DNA from: Streptomyces triticisoli
GTDB taxonomy: Bacteria > Actinomycetota > Actinomycetes > Streptomycetales > Streptomycetaceae
NCBI RefSeq assembly: GCF_003270085.1
Contig: NZ_QFDQ01000038.1
Span: 1-54,814 of the forward strand
Direction of reading: 5' to 3'
Length of the DNA stretch: 54,814 bases
Each line of letters starts with the position of its first letter. Within the stretch, counting starts at the first letter, position 1. Under the pieces are notes generated by a model that searched no databases, was not told where the DNA came from, and saw only the letters and a program-made list of their open reading frames with translations. Below are positions 9,822-18,605 of this stretch, piece by piece. Both the position numbers and the translations under genes were made by a program.

Positions 9822-10720
9822 CCGCCACGCAGGCCACCGTACGACCGCCACTGCCCGCGGGCACCCGCCCGGTCGAGGGCTACGAGATCATCGGGCTCTT
9901 GGACCGCACCGGGTGGATGGACGTGTACGACTCCTGGAGCGAGGAGCGGGCCTGCCGGTGTGTCATCAAGATGGTGCGCCCTGACCTCCGCGACGACCCG
10001 GAACCGGCCGACCGGCTGCTGCGGGAGGGCCGGTGGCTGCGCGAGTTCACCCACCCGCACCTGGCCCGCGCGTACGAGACCTTCACGGAGCCCGAACCGC
10101 TCGTCGTCATGGAGACGCTGACCGGGGAGACGCTCGCTCACCTCATCGGCCGGCTGCGGCGTCGGCCGGCCGCCACCGACGTGGCCCTTCTCGGGGTGCA
10201 GCTGTGCTCCGCGGTCCACTACCTGCACGGCCGGGGCCTGCTTCACCTGGACCTCAAGCCGTCCAACGTCGTCGTGGACCGCGGCCATGCCAAGCTGCTC
10301 GACCTCAGCACGGCCCAGCCGCCCGGGGACGCCCCGAGCGGGGTGGGCACGTTCGGCTACCTCTCGCCGGAACAGGCGCGCGGCGGGCTGCTGACGGAGG
10401 CGGCCGACGTGTGGGGCATCGGCGCCACGCTGTACGAGGTGGCCGGGGGCGACGCGCCCTTCCACCGGGCCGACCGGGATGAGAGGGACGACCGGGGCGA
10501 GAGGGGCGAGACGGGGACGTACGACCGCACCGGCCGCACCACAGGTGACCGCCGGTATCCGCAACTGGAGGCGGCGGCCCCGCCGATCGCCTCCCTGCGG
10601 CGCCTGCCGCGCCCGCTCGCCGCGCTCATCGACGGCTGCCTGAGCCGGGACCCGGCGGACCGGCCCACGGTCCGTGAGTTGACCGCGGCGCTCGGCGCGC
10701 TGCTGCCCGCACCCGTCTGA
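9818..10720 (+). CDS. Atypical Hanks-type Ser/Thr protein kinase, soluble
   Basis: This 300-residue protein is a lone kinase domain without a membrane segment. Visible motifs are the VAIK-type Lys51 (CRCVIKMV), Glu70 on helix C, catalytic loop HLDLKPSNV (Asp145, Asn150) in place of HRDLKPEN, and DLS (Asp162) in place of DFG. SPEQ near 183 stands in for APE. The Gly-rich loop is degenerate (LLDRTGWMDVY instead of GxGxxGxVY). A charged insertion (DRDERDDRGERGETG) sits near residues 225-245. Catalytic residues are kept, so activity is plausible. ATGA overlap with the exporter ties it to that operon; it may modify the peptide's Ser/Tyr or control export. Confidence 0.85.
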   Translation: MTATQATVRPPLPAGTRPVEGYEIIGLLDRTGWMDVYDSWSEERACRCVIKMVRPDLRDDPEPADRLLREGRWLREFTHPHLARAYETFTEPEPLVVMETLTGETLAHLIGRLRRRPAATDVALLGVQLCSAVHYLHGRGLLHLDLKPSNVVVDRGHAKLLDLSTAQPPGDAPSGVGTFGYLSPEQARGGLLTEAADVWGIGATLYEVAGGDAPFHRADRDERDDRGERGETGTYDRTGRTTGDRRYPQLEAAAPPIASLRRLPRPLAALIDGCLSRDPADRPTVRELTAALGALLPAPV

Positions 10721-10805
10721 CCACGTCCCGTCGTCCGGCTACCGAACAACATCTGCCCTTCGCCCCTGGTGGCCCGGAGGGCCGCAGCGGCACGGCCAGG
10801 ACGGC

Positions 10806-10846
10806 CTCGTCCGACGACAAAGCCGTCGGATCCACCGCCGGACGAG
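10806..10846. terminator. Nested inverted repeats between convergent genes
   Basis: Arms CTCGTCCG (10806-10813) and CGGACGAG (10839-10846) match exactly, and an inner CCGACG/CGTCGG pair can form an alternative stem. The element lies between the kinase stop and the convergent anti-sigma gene and could end transcription from either side. The rest of 10721-10981 holds no gene I can support; a perfect palindrome AAGACCGGTCTT sits at 10875-10886. Confidence 0.4.
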
Positions 10847-10981
10847 CGGAAAGCGACGCCTGTGGAGGCCCCGTAAGACCGGTCTTCCCGGAGAGCGGCA
10901 AGGGTCGGCAAAGCAGGAACCCGAGGTGGCATCGCGTGGCGGTGCGGACCGGAATCCCTTTCCCTCGGGCAGGAGAGGACG

Positions 10982-11734
10982 TCAAGTCTCGTCGGTGCCC
11001 GCGGCGAAGTGGGCCCTGGCCAGTACGGTGCCGTCGGGTGCCGTCACCCGGGCGGCGGCCAGCGTCGCGGGGTCGATGGCCGCCGGGCCGCCCCAGGAGC
11101 CGCGGCCGCCGTGCAGGGTGAACGCTCCGGCGCGGACCGTGGTGCCGTCCTTGTGCACCAGCACGCAGGTGACCTTCCCGTCGTGGGACGTGCTGCCCCC
11201 GGGAAGGTCGACGCTCATGTAGATCCAGCCCGGGGAGCCCCGGTGGGCGTAGATCTCACCAGCCGGTTTGCCGGGCGCGCCGGTGGAGACGAGCCCGCCC
11301 CACAGCATGCCCGTCCCGGCGGTGGCCGGAGCCGGCGGGGCCAGGGTGTCCTCGATCGCCGTGCCGACCGCCCAGCCGCCGAATCCGATGGCGAGGACGA
11401 GCACGCCCGAGACTGCGGCGACCTGCGGCCGTATCCGGCCGAGGACTCTCCGGCGCGGGATGCCGGACCCGCGGATGCGCGAAGCCCCCTCGTGCCCCGC
11501 CCCCCGCGTCAGCGCCTGCGCGACCCGGCTCTCGAACCCGACCGGCGGCTCGCCGCAGGGAAGCAGCCCGATCAGCCGGTCACCCACGAGAGTCAGCTGA
11601 CGGATGTACTCCCGGCAGTCCGCGCACTCCTCCAGGTGAGCCACGGCGCCCGCCCGCTGCCGGCCCGGCAGCACGCCGAGCGCGAGCTCCGCGCCGATCT
11701 CGCGCAGCTCCTCGCAGGTGAGCTCACTGGGCAT
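10982..11734 (-). CDS. Zinc-finger anti-sigma factor (RskA-like)
   Basis: This 250-residue protein has an N-terminal anti-sigma domain with the zinc-binding pattern HLEECADC (residues about 32-39). One transmembrane helix follows near the middle (VAAVSGVLVLAIGFGGWAVG), then an extracytoplasmic domain resembling the anti-sigma-K C-terminal region. It should hold the ECF sigma factor encoded just upstream until an envelope signal triggers release. Its ATG overlaps the end of the sigma gene by 11 bases, a typical coupled sigma/anti-sigma pair. Confidence 0.9.
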   Translation of the reverse strand: MPSELTCEELREIGAELALGVLPGRQRAGAVAHLEECADCREYIRQLTLVGDRLIGLLPCGEPPVGFESRVAQALTRGAGHEGASRIRGSGIPRRRVLGRIRPQVAAVSGVLVLAIGFGGWAVGTAIEDTLAPPAPATAGTGMLWGGLVSTGAPGKPAGEIYAHRGSPGWIYMSVDLPGGSTSHDGKVTCVLVHKDGTTVRAGAFTLHGGRGSWGGPAAIDPATLAAARVTAPDGTVLARAHFAAGTDET

Positions 11735-12368
11735 TGTCCCCTCGCTGGAAGGAAGCGAGCGTGGTCCGCAGCTTTCCCATCCCCGTCCTGATCCGCGTCT
11801 TGGCGGTGCCCAGCGGAATGTGCTCCCACTCGGCGACCTGCTGGGCGGTCATGCCGTAGATGCCCGCCATCACCAGGGCACGGCCCTGTTCGGGCGGCAG
11901 CTCGGCCATGGCGGCGCGCAGCCGGGAGGACGCCTCGTCGGCCAGCGCGTACCGCTCGGGGGTCTCGCTGACGACGTCCAGGATCGCGTCGAGGTCCTCC
12001 GGCGCGACCGGCTCCGGACGCCGCGAGCGGACGGCGTCGATGGCGAGGTTGTGGGCGATCGTGGTCAGCCAGGTGGTGACCGATCCACGCCGCGAGTCGT
12101 AGATCTGTGCATGGCGCCATGCCCTTTCGAACGTCTGCTGGGCGACATCCTCGGCGAGCTGCGGATCCCCGGTGACCGCGACGGCCACACCGAAGACCCG
12201 GTGCTGGAACCTGCGGACGAAACCGACGGCGAGCTCCGGGTCTCCGGTGGCCAGGCCGGACAGCAGTGCCTCGTCCGGAAGGCGGCCCACGGGGAACCGG
12301 AACTTCGACACATCCGTATATACGGCCCACCCCCGCCCGGGGATTGCCCGATCAAAACGGAATCCCAT
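11724..12368 (-). CDS. ECF RNA polymerase sigma factor (SigK-like)
   Basis: This product of about 214 residues contains sigma region 2 (AVGFVRRFQHRVFGVAVAVT, DVAQQTFERAWRHA, SVTTWLTTIAHNLAID) and region 4 (LPPEQGRALVMAGIYGMTAQQVAEWEHIPLGTAKTRIRTG). The order and spacing are those of an ECF factor, and the RskA-like partner suggests the SigK group. Two starts are possible: ATG at 12368, or GTG at 12311, which would leave 195 residues. Neither has a strong ribosome binding site. A perfect 12-bp palindrome (12314-12325) lies between them and would be untranslated leader if the GTG is used. Confidence 0.9.
   Translation of the reverse strand: MGFRFDRAIPGRGWAVYTDVSKFRFPVGRLPDEALLSGLATGDPELAVGFVRRFQHRVFGVAVAVTGDPQLAEDVAQQTFERAWRHAQIYDSRRGSVTTWLTTIAHNLAIDAVRSRRPEPVAPEDLDAILDVVSETPERYALADEASSRLRAAMAELPPEQGRALVMAGIYGMTAQQVAEWEHIPLGTAKTRIRTGMGKLRTTLASFQRGDNAQ
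12314..12325. promoter_or_regulatory. Perfect palindrome CCGTATATACGG at the sigma-gene start
   Basis: This 12-bp perfect palindrome with an AT core sits just before the alternative GTG start of the ECF sigma gene. It could be an operator in the promoter/leader or, if the ATG start is right, coding sequence by chance. Confidence 0.4.
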
Positions 12369-12439
12369 AATCCGATTCTTACGCCGGTCCGCCCTTCGCG
12401 CCTGCCGTGCCCGCTCCGGCGGCCGGTGAGGGAGCGGCC

Positions 12440-14545
12440 ATGGTCGTGGAGCGCGCGGCCGCGCGGTCGGCAGTGACGGCGGGACGGCGGGACGGCGGGG
12501 CGGTGCGTGGAACCACCCGCCCCGGTAGGGCAGTCTTTCCCCTCGTGGGGAGCGTTCCGTATCAGGGTGGCGCGCCGGGGGGCGCGGGCGCGCACATGGT
12601 GGTGTGCGGGGACGACGGGCTCGCGCTCCGGCTGGCCGCCGAGCTGCGGGGCGTGTACGGCGAGCACGTGACGCTGGTCGTGCCGCCGTCCGAGCGCACG
12701 GTACGGCCACCGGTGGTGGGCCGGGCCCGTACGGCCTCCGCGCTGCTGGACCGGGTGGTGAACGCGGCGGTGCACCGGGCGGGCGGCAACGGCGCCGGCG
12801 TCGGCAGTGGTGGCGGTGGGCCCGGTCAACCGGGTGGCGCCGACCGGCAGCTGGAGGCCGCCGAGCTGACCGAGGCCGTCCTCGCGGACGCCGGTGTGGA
12901 GCGGGCGGCGGCGCTGGCCCTGGTGTACGAGGACGACGAGACCAACATCCGCGCCGCCCTCACCGCCCGCCGCCTCAACCCGCGGCTGCGGATCGTCCTG
13001 CGCCTGTACAACCGGCGGCTGGGCCAGCACATCGAGGAACTCCTCGACCAGGCCGCCGCGTTGGCGACCGGGGACGGCGAGGCGGCACTGGGCGGGGGCA
13101 TGCTGGGCCCGGACGCGTCCACGACCGTGCTGTCCGACGCGGACACGGCCGCGCCCGCCCTGGTCGCCGGCGCCGTCGCCGGCACCAGCAAGGTCGTCCA
13201 GACCGACCGGCTGCTGCTGCGCGCGGTGGAGCGGCCGCCGTCCGCGCCGGACCGGGTCCCCGACCCCGGGCTGTGCACCCTGGCGCTGCTGTCCGCGACG
13301 AGCAGCGACCCTGCCGGGGCGGACGGGTCCGAGGACAGCGGGGAGCAGGGGCCGCAGCTGCTGCCGGACGAGGCGGCGGTACGGGCGGCCACGGGTCGCG
13401 GGACCGTGGTACTGGAGCAGGTGTCGTACGCCGCCGGTCCCCCGCTGTCCGTCGCCCGCGCGGTCGCGGCCGTCGTACCGCCGCTGGCGTCGCTGTTCTC
13501 GCGGCGGCTGCGGTGGTCGGTGGCGGGGCTGGTGGCGTGCGTGTTCGCGCTCGCGGTGGCGCTGTGGGTGGTGATGGATGTGCATCCGCTGGGTGCCCTG
13601 TACCTGACGCTGCTCGACCTGTTCGCCATCGACGACCCCGCGCTGGGCGAGCCGGTCGGGCGGCAGGTGCTGCAACTGCTGTCCGGGCTGGTGGGGCTGC
13701 TGCTGCTGCCGGTGCTGCTGGCGGCGGCGCTGGAGGCGCTGGGCACGTTCCGGTCGGCTGCCGCGCTGCGCAAGCCGCCGCGCGGGCTGAGCGGGCATGT
13801 CGTGCTGCTGGGGCTGGGGAAGATCGGCACGCGGGTGCTGACGCGGCTGCGGGAGCTGCGGATCCCGGTGGTGTGCGTGGAGTCCGACCCGGAGGCGCGC
13901 GGGATCGCGGCGGCGCGGCGGCTGCGGGTGCCGGTGGTGCTGGGGGACGTCACGCAGGAGGGTGTGCTGGAGGCCGCGAAGATCCACCGCGCGCACGCGC
14001 TGCTCGCGGTGACCAGCGCGGACACGACGAACCTGGAGGCCGTGCTGTACGCGCGGTCCGTGCGGCCCGATCTGCGGGTGGTGCTGCGGCTGTACGACGA
14101 CGACTTCGCGACGGCGGTGTACCGCACACTGCGGACGGCGTACCCGCGCGCCCTGACGCGCAGCCGGAGCGTGTCGCACCTGGCGGCGCCCTCGTTCGCC
14201 GGGGCGATGTTCGGGCGGCAGATCCTGGGGGCGATCCCGGTGGAGCGGAGGGTGCTGCTGTTCGCCTCCGTGGACGTGGGCGGCCACGCGCAGTTGGAGG
14301 GCCGGACGGTGGCGGAGGCCTTCCGGGCGGGGGCCTGGCGGGTGCTGGCGCTGGATGCGGGGGTGACGGCCGGGAACCCTTCCGGGGGGTTGGCCGGGGG
14401 CCTCTCCGAGGGATCGGAGCTGGTGTGGGACCTTCCCTCCACGTATGTACTGCGGGCGGAGGACCGCGTGGTCCTCGCGGCGACCCGGCGGGGGCTGGCA
14501 GAGCTGTTGGGCCGTCGGTCCCGGGCGGGGGCACAGGGGTCATAG
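12440..14545 (+). CDS. Potassium channel/TrkA-N (twin RCK domain) membrane protein
   Basis: This 701-residue protein has an N-terminal Rossmann-like RCK domain (HMVVCGDDGLALRLAAELRG), a central membrane part (SVAGLVACVFALAVALWVVM; LLSGLVGLLLLPVLLAAALE) and a second, well-formed NAD-binding RCK domain (VVLLGLGKIGTRVLTRL, VCVESDPEA, VVLGDVTQEGVL). The layout resembles ligand-gated potassium channels or TrkA-linked transport proteins. I do not see a clear GYGD-type selectivity filter in the central loop, so conduction is uncertain. The ATG at 12440 follows GAGGGAGCGGCC; a GTG at 12407 is less good. It is divergent from the sigma gene. Confidence 0.8.
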   Translation: MVVERAAARSAVTAGRRDGGAVRGTTRPGRAVFPLVGSVPYQGGAPGGAGAHMVVCGDDGLALRLAAELRGVYGEHVTLVVPPSERTVRPPVVGRARTASALLDRVVNAAVHRAGGNGAGVGSGGGGPGQPGGADRQLEAAELTEAVLADAGVERAAALALVYEDDETNIRAALTARRLNPRLRIVLRLYNRRLGQHIEELLDQAAALATGDGEAALGGGMLGPDASTTVLSDADTAAPALVAGAVAGTSKVVQTDRLLLRAVERPPSAPDRVPDPGLCTLALLSATSSDPAGADGSEDSGEQGPQLLPDEAAVRAATGRGTVVLEQVSYAAGPPLSVARAVAAVVPPLASLFSRRLRWSVAGLVACVFALAVALWVVMDVHPLGALYLTLLDLFAIDDPALGEPVGRQVLQLLSGLVGLLLLPVLLAAALEALGTFRSAAALRKPPRGLSGHVVLLGLGKIGTRVLTRLRELRIPVVCVESDPEARGIAAARRLRVPVVLGDVTQEGVLEAAKIHRAHALLAVTSADTTNLEAVLYARSVRPDLRVVLRLYDDDFATAVYRTLRTAYPRALTRSRSVSHLAAPSFAGAMFGRQILGAIPVERRVLLFASVDVGGHAQLEGRTVAEAFRAGAWRVLALDAGVTAGNPSGGLAGGLSEGSELVWDLPSTYVLRAEDRVVLAATRRGLAELLGRRSRAGAQGS

Positions 14546-14554
14546 GGGCGGGCG

Positions 14555-14594
14555 GGGTCGGGGGTGCGGGGCAGAGCCCCCGCACCCCCGACCC
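14555..14594. terminator. Bidirectional terminator
   Basis: A long G-rich arm (14555-14571) and its C-rich complement (14577-14594) flank a loop of about 5 bases, making a 17-bp stem between the convergent channel-like and peptidase genes. Confidence 0.8.
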
Positions 14595-14612
14595 GGGCTC
14601 ACGCCCCGTTTC

Positions 14613-16448
14613 TCACTTCGGCAGGTGGCGGTCTGCGAAGTCGAGTTCCAGGCGGACCTGTTTGATGTGTTCGTCCACGACCAGGGAGCCGTGGCCGGCG
14701 TCGTAGCGGTAGACCTCGTGGACGGCGCCGCGGGACTGGAGGCGCTTGACGTAGTTCTCGATCTGCCGAATGGGGCAGCGGGGGTCGTTGACGCCGGCCG
14801 AGATGTAGACCGGGGCCTTGACCCGGTCGACGTAGGTGAGGGGGGAGGAGGCCTCGAAGCGCTCGGGGACCTCTTCCGGGGTGCCGCCGAGCAGCGTGCG
14901 GTCCATGGCCTTCAGCGCTTCCATCTCGTCCTGGTACGCCGTGACGTAGTCGGCGACCGGGACCGCCGCGATGCCCAGCGTCCAGGCGTCCGGCTGGGTG
15001 CCGAGGCCGAGCAGGGTGAGGTAGCCGCCCCAGGAGCCGCCGGTGAGGATCAGGCGGTCGGGGTCGGCGAGGCCCGAGGTGATCGCCCACTCGCGGACCG
15101 CCGCGATGTCCTCCAGCTCGATCAGGCCCACCCGGTGCTTGAGGGCGTCGGTCCACGCACGGCCGTACCCCGTGGAGCCGCGGTAGTTGACGCGGACCAC
15201 CGCGTAGCCGTGGTCGACCCAGGCGGCCGGGCCCGCGGCGAAGGAGTCGCTGTCGTGCCAGGTGGGGCCGCCGTGGATGTCGAAGACCGTGGGGAGGGGG
15301 CCGGTGGCGCCCTCCGGCTTCTGGACCAGGGCGTGGATGCGGCCGCCGGGGCCCTCCACCCACACGTCCTCCACCGGGACCGAACCCGGGCACTTCATGC
15401 CGGGGGGATCCAGGACCACCCCGCCGCTCGTCGAACGCACCGCCGACGGCTCGGCCGCCGAGGACCACAGGTACTCCACGCTGCCGTCCGGGCGGGCGGA
15501 CGCCCCGGAGACCGAGCCGGGCGGCGTGGGGATCCTCGCCAGCTCGCGGGTGGCCAGGTCGTAGCGGAACAGCTCGCTGCGGGCCTCGAAGCTGTGCGCG
15601 ACGACGAGGGCGGTGCCGTCCGGGTACCACTCCGCGCTCACGTCGCCGGGCAGGTCCAGGGACAGGTCCGTCTCCTCGCCCGTCGTCACGTCCCAGACCA
15701 GGGGCTCCCAGCGGCCCCGCCGCTGGTGGCCGACGAGCAGCCGCGCGTCCCCCTCGACCGGGGCGAAGCCCAGCACCTCCAGGCCCAGCTCGACCGTCCC
15801 GCCCTTGGTGTCGTCCAGCTCGGCGACCGCCGTACCGTCCGCGCGCAGCACGCGCAGCGCCGAGTGCATCGCGTCGCCGTGCTCCGTGTGCTCGACGGCG
15901 ATCAGCGTGCCGTCGTGGGAGAGGTCGCCCACGCCCGCCGACTCGCGGTGCCGGTAGATCTCCACCGTCGCCCGGCCCTCGCGGGCCAGGTGGATGGTCG
16001 TGCCCTCCTCGTCCGTCGACCGGCCCACGACCGCCGTCCGCCCGTCCCGCCCGAGCGCCAGCCCCGCCGGGTACGACGCCCGGAGACCGGGCACGGCCGC
16101 CTCGTCGGCCCCGCCCTCGAAGGCCTGCCGCCGCCAGATGCCGAACTCGTCGCCGTCCTTGTCGTCGAACCACCAGATCCAGCGTCCGTCCGGCGAGAGC
16201 ACTCCGTCCGTCGTGCCGTTCGGCCGGTCGGTCACCTGCCGCTGCTCACCCGTCGCCCGGTCCCAGGCGTACAGCTCGTACGTCCCTGTCGCGTTCGACA
16301 CGAACAGGGAACGCTCCGGGGCGTCCTCCGCCCAGTCCGGCAGCGACACGCGGGGCGCGCGGAAGCGCTTCTCCCAGTCCGGCATCTCCTCGATGAGCGC
16401 CCGCCGGTCGAGCTTCCGCGGCGAGTCGGACCCGTTGCTCTCAGTCAT
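14613..16448 (-). CDS. S9 family prolyl oligopeptidase-type peptidase
   Basis: This 611-residue protein has an N-terminal beta-propeller-like half with WD-type repeats (LFVSNATGTYELYAWDRATG, VLSPDGRWIWWFDDKDGDEF) and a C-terminal alpha/beta-hydrolase peptidase. The nucleophile lies in GGSWGGYLT near residue 472, the acid in GVNDPRCPI, and the His in AGHGS near the end. Such enzymes act on short peptides, as dipeptidyl or acylaminoacyl peptidases. No signal peptide is visible, so it is probably cytoplasmic. The ATG at 16448 starts the conserved region. It is divergent from the SURF1 gene. Confidence 0.93.
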   Translation of the reverse strand: MTESNGSDSPRKLDRRALIEEMPDWEKRFRAPRVSLPDWAEDAPERSLFVSNATGTYELYAWDRATGEQRQVTDRPNGTTDGVLSPDGRWIWWFDDKDGDEFGIWRRQAFEGGADEAAVPGLRASYPAGLALGRDGRTAVVGRSTDEEGTTIHLAREGRATVEIYRHRESAGVGDLSHDGTLIAVEHTEHGDAMHSALRVLRADGTAVAELDDTKGGTVELGLEVLGFAPVEGDARLLVGHQRRGRWEPLVWDVTTGEETDLSLDLPGDVSAEWYPDGTALVVAHSFEARSELFRYDLATRELARIPTPPGSVSGASARPDGSVEYLWSSAAEPSAVRSTSGGVVLDPPGMKCPGSVPVEDVWVEGPGGRIHALVQKPEGATGPLPTVFDIHGGPTWHDSDSFAAGPAAWVDHGYAVVRVNYRGSTGYGRAWTDALKHRVGLIELEDIAAVREWAITSGLADPDRLILTGGSWGGYLTLLGLGTQPDAWTLGIAAVPVADYVTAYQDEMEALKAMDRTLLGGTPEEVPERFEASSPLTYVDRVKAPVYISAGVNDPRCPIRQIENYVKRLQSRGAVHEVYRYDAGHGSLVVDEHIKQVRLELDFADRHLPK

Positions 16449-16570
16449 GACTCCATACTGCCTGGTCCCACCGACAGCGCGCCGACCAGTCTCCCCAGCC
16501 TGTGGAAAAAGTACGCTCCGGGCCACCCCCGCGGCCCGGGTGAGGCGCACGGCACCGTACCGTTGAAGGC

Positions 16571-17362
16571 GTGTACCGGTTTCTGCTGACGCCCCGCTGG
16601 TGGGGCATCAACGTCTTCGCGCTGCTCGCCATCCCCTTCTGCGTCTTCATGGGCTCCTGGCAGCTGGGCCGGTTCGAGGCACGGGTGCAGGACCACCGGA
16701 CCGCGAACGAGCAGGCCGCCACCCACCGCGGCGAGGCGCCGCGCCCACTGGAGGAGCTGCTGCCGGTGGACAAGCGGACCTCCGGCATGCAGACCACCGC
16801 GACCGGCCGGTACGGCGAGCAGCTGCTGATCCCGGACCGCGAGCTGGACGGCAAGCAGGGGTACTACGTGCTGACGCTGCTGCGCACCGACTCCGGCAAG
16901 GCGCTGCCGGTCGTACGCGGCTGGCTGCCGGGGACCGCCGGGAAGGCGGACGCGGCGAAGGCCCCGGCACCGCCCGCGGGCGAGGTCACGGTCACCGGTG
17001 CGCTGCAGGCGTCCGAGACGCCGGGTGACAACGGGGTCAGCGCCCGCGGCGGACTGCCGTCCGGACAGACCGCGGCGATCAGCGCGGCCTCGCTGGTGAA
17101 CCTCGTGCCCTACGACGTCTACGACGCCTGGGTCACGCTCAACCAGGGCGACTCCGGGATGACGGCGGTGCCCGCGAGGGCGCCGAGCAACACCGGGCTG
17201 GACCTGAAGGCGTTCCAGAACCTCGGCTACACCGGTGAGTGGTTCGTCTTCGCCGGGTTCGTGGTCTTCATGTGGTTCCGGCTGCTCCGGCGCGAGGTGG
17301 AGGCGGTCCGGGACGCGCAGCTGGGGCTGGGGACCGAGGAGGAGCAGGTCGCCGCGGTGTGA
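16571..17362 (+). CDS. SURF1-family cytochrome oxidase assembly protein
   Basis: This 263-residue protein has the SURF1 layout: an N-terminal membrane helix (NVFALLAIPFCVFMGSWQLGR), a central extracytoplasmic domain (VTVTGALQASETPG, YVLTLLRTDSGKALPVVRGW) and a C-terminal helix (WFVFAGFVVFMWFRLL) followed by a charged tail. SURF1 helps insert heme a into subunit I of aa3-type oxidase. The GTG at 16571 places the helix correctly. No oxidase gene lies nearby. Confidence 0.9.
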   Translation: MYRFLLTPRWWGINVFALLAIPFCVFMGSWQLGRFEARVQDHRTANEQAATHRGEAPRPLEELLPVDKRTSGMQTTATGRYGEQLLIPDRELDGKQGYYVLTLLRTDSGKALPVVRGWLPGTAGKADAAKAPAPPAGEVTVTGALQASETPGDNGVSARGGLPSGQTAAISAASLVNLVPYDVYDAWVTLNQGDSGMTAVPARAPSNTGLDLKAFQNLGYTGEWFVFAGFVVFMWFRLLRREVEAVRDAQLGLGTEEEQVAAV

Positions 17363-17435
17363 GCCGGACCGGCTGCCCACCCCGGCGACACCACTCCTCG
17401 CAGTCCGCGGCCTGCTACGAGGTCCGGCCGACCTG

Positions 17436-18605
17436 CTACGACGCCGTCAGCACTCCCGTGCGGTAGACCGTCCCCTCACACGCGTTGGACACCGTCGTCG
17501 ACACCGTGGGTGAACCCGCCTCCGCCGTGTAGGAGACCACCACGCTGCCGTCGACCGGGCCGTCCGCCCTGAACGTCTGGGGCGTGAAGCCGGAGTCGCT
17601 GCCGGTGCTCGCCGTGCCCGTCGCGCCCGTGGCACTCGCGCCCTGAGTCGGGGACTCGTCGGGCGAGGGCCCGCCGGTCTCGCTGTCGCCGGGGCTGCCG
17701 CCGCCGGTGGTGGGACAGGTCTGGGAGGGCACCCAGGCGAACTTCACCTCGTACGCCGCACCGGGCGGCAGAACCAGTCCCGGCGCCTCCGTGGAGGGGT
17801 CGAGCAGCCTGGTCGCCGCGTCGCCCGGGACGTGGTCGGCCACGCTGATCCTGGTGTCGTCGGCCGCGCCCTGCGCGAGGGTGTCCACCCTGCCCGGGCC
17901 GCCGACCGAACAGCCCTTGGCCGAGACGTTCACGATGCGGAAGGTGCCGTGGACGGCACCGGCCGAGTCCGGGTCCTCGACCGTGGCGGTGGCGGAGCCG
18001 AGCTGGGAGGACGTGCACGCGGGCGTGTCGCCGCCGGAGTCGGCCGAGGGACTGTCCGGGCCGCCGACGGGGCCGGCGCCGGTGCCCGTGTCGCCCTTCC
18101 GGCCGTCCTCGCCGCCGCCTCCGCCCTTGTCGGTGGCCTTGCCCGAAGGGCCGCCGGCACCGCTCCCGCCGCCGTCCTGGCCCTTGCTCCGGCCCGTGCC
18201 GCCGTGCGCCTCGGAGGCCTGGCCGGCGATGGCCGGGTTGGCGTCGGAGCCGGTGGACTGGGAGACGTGCACGAGGGCGGGGACCGCGGTGCACACGAAC
18301 AGGGCGGCGGCCGCCATGCCGACGGCGGCCTGGCGCTTGCGGGCGCGCCGGGCCGGGACCGCGCGCCGCAGGTGATCCAGCGCGCCGTCGCGCGGCTCGA
18401 CGTCCTGGACCGCCTGGTGCAGCATCCTGCGCAGTTCCAGCTCGTCCGAGGCGAGCCCGTCGGGGCCCAGTTCGTCAGGGCTGTCGTTCACGGTTCCGTT
18501 CCCAGCGTGCGATGGCGTGTGCTCGTGCTCATGTGACCGCGCCGGCTCCTGCCGGGCGTGGGGCTCGTGCACGTCGCGCCCCTCGTTCTCGTCCTTCTCG
18601 CTCAT
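17436..18605 (-). CDS. Single-pass membrane protein, probable partner of the adjacent ECF sigma factor
   Basis: This 389-residue protein has a charged, His/Glu-rich cytoplasmic N-terminus, a helix near residue 95-115 (AVGMAAAALFVCTAVPALVHV), a long Gly/Ser/Pro/Asp-rich linker and a C-terminal extracytoplasmic domain with several Cys (ACTSSQLG, VSAKGCSVGG, SQTCPTTGG, VSNACEGTV). Its ATG overlaps the stop of the sigma gene (ATGA), the arrangement of an anti-sigma or sigma-associated membrane protein. It lacks a HxxxCxxC zinc-finger motif, so the anti-sigma role is inferred from context only. Confidence 0.8.
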   Translation of the reverse strand: MSEKDENEGRDVHEPHARQEPARSHEHEHTPSHAGNGTVNDSPDELGPDGLASDELELRRMLHQAVQDVEPRDGALDHLRRAVPARRARKRQAAVGMAAAALFVCTAVPALVHVSQSTGSDANPAIAGQASEAHGGTGRSKGQDGGGSGAGGPSGKATDKGGGGGEDGRKGDTGTGAGPVGGPDSPSADSGGDTPACTSSQLGSATATVEDPDSAGAVHGTFRIVNVSAKGCSVGGPGRVDTLAQGAADDTRISVADHVPGDAATRLLDPSTEAPGLVLPPGAAYEVKFAWVPSQTCPTTGGGSPGDSETGGPSPDESPTQGASATGATGTASTGSDSGFTPQTFRADGPVDGSVVVSYTAEAGSPTVSTTVSNACEGTVYRTGVLTAS

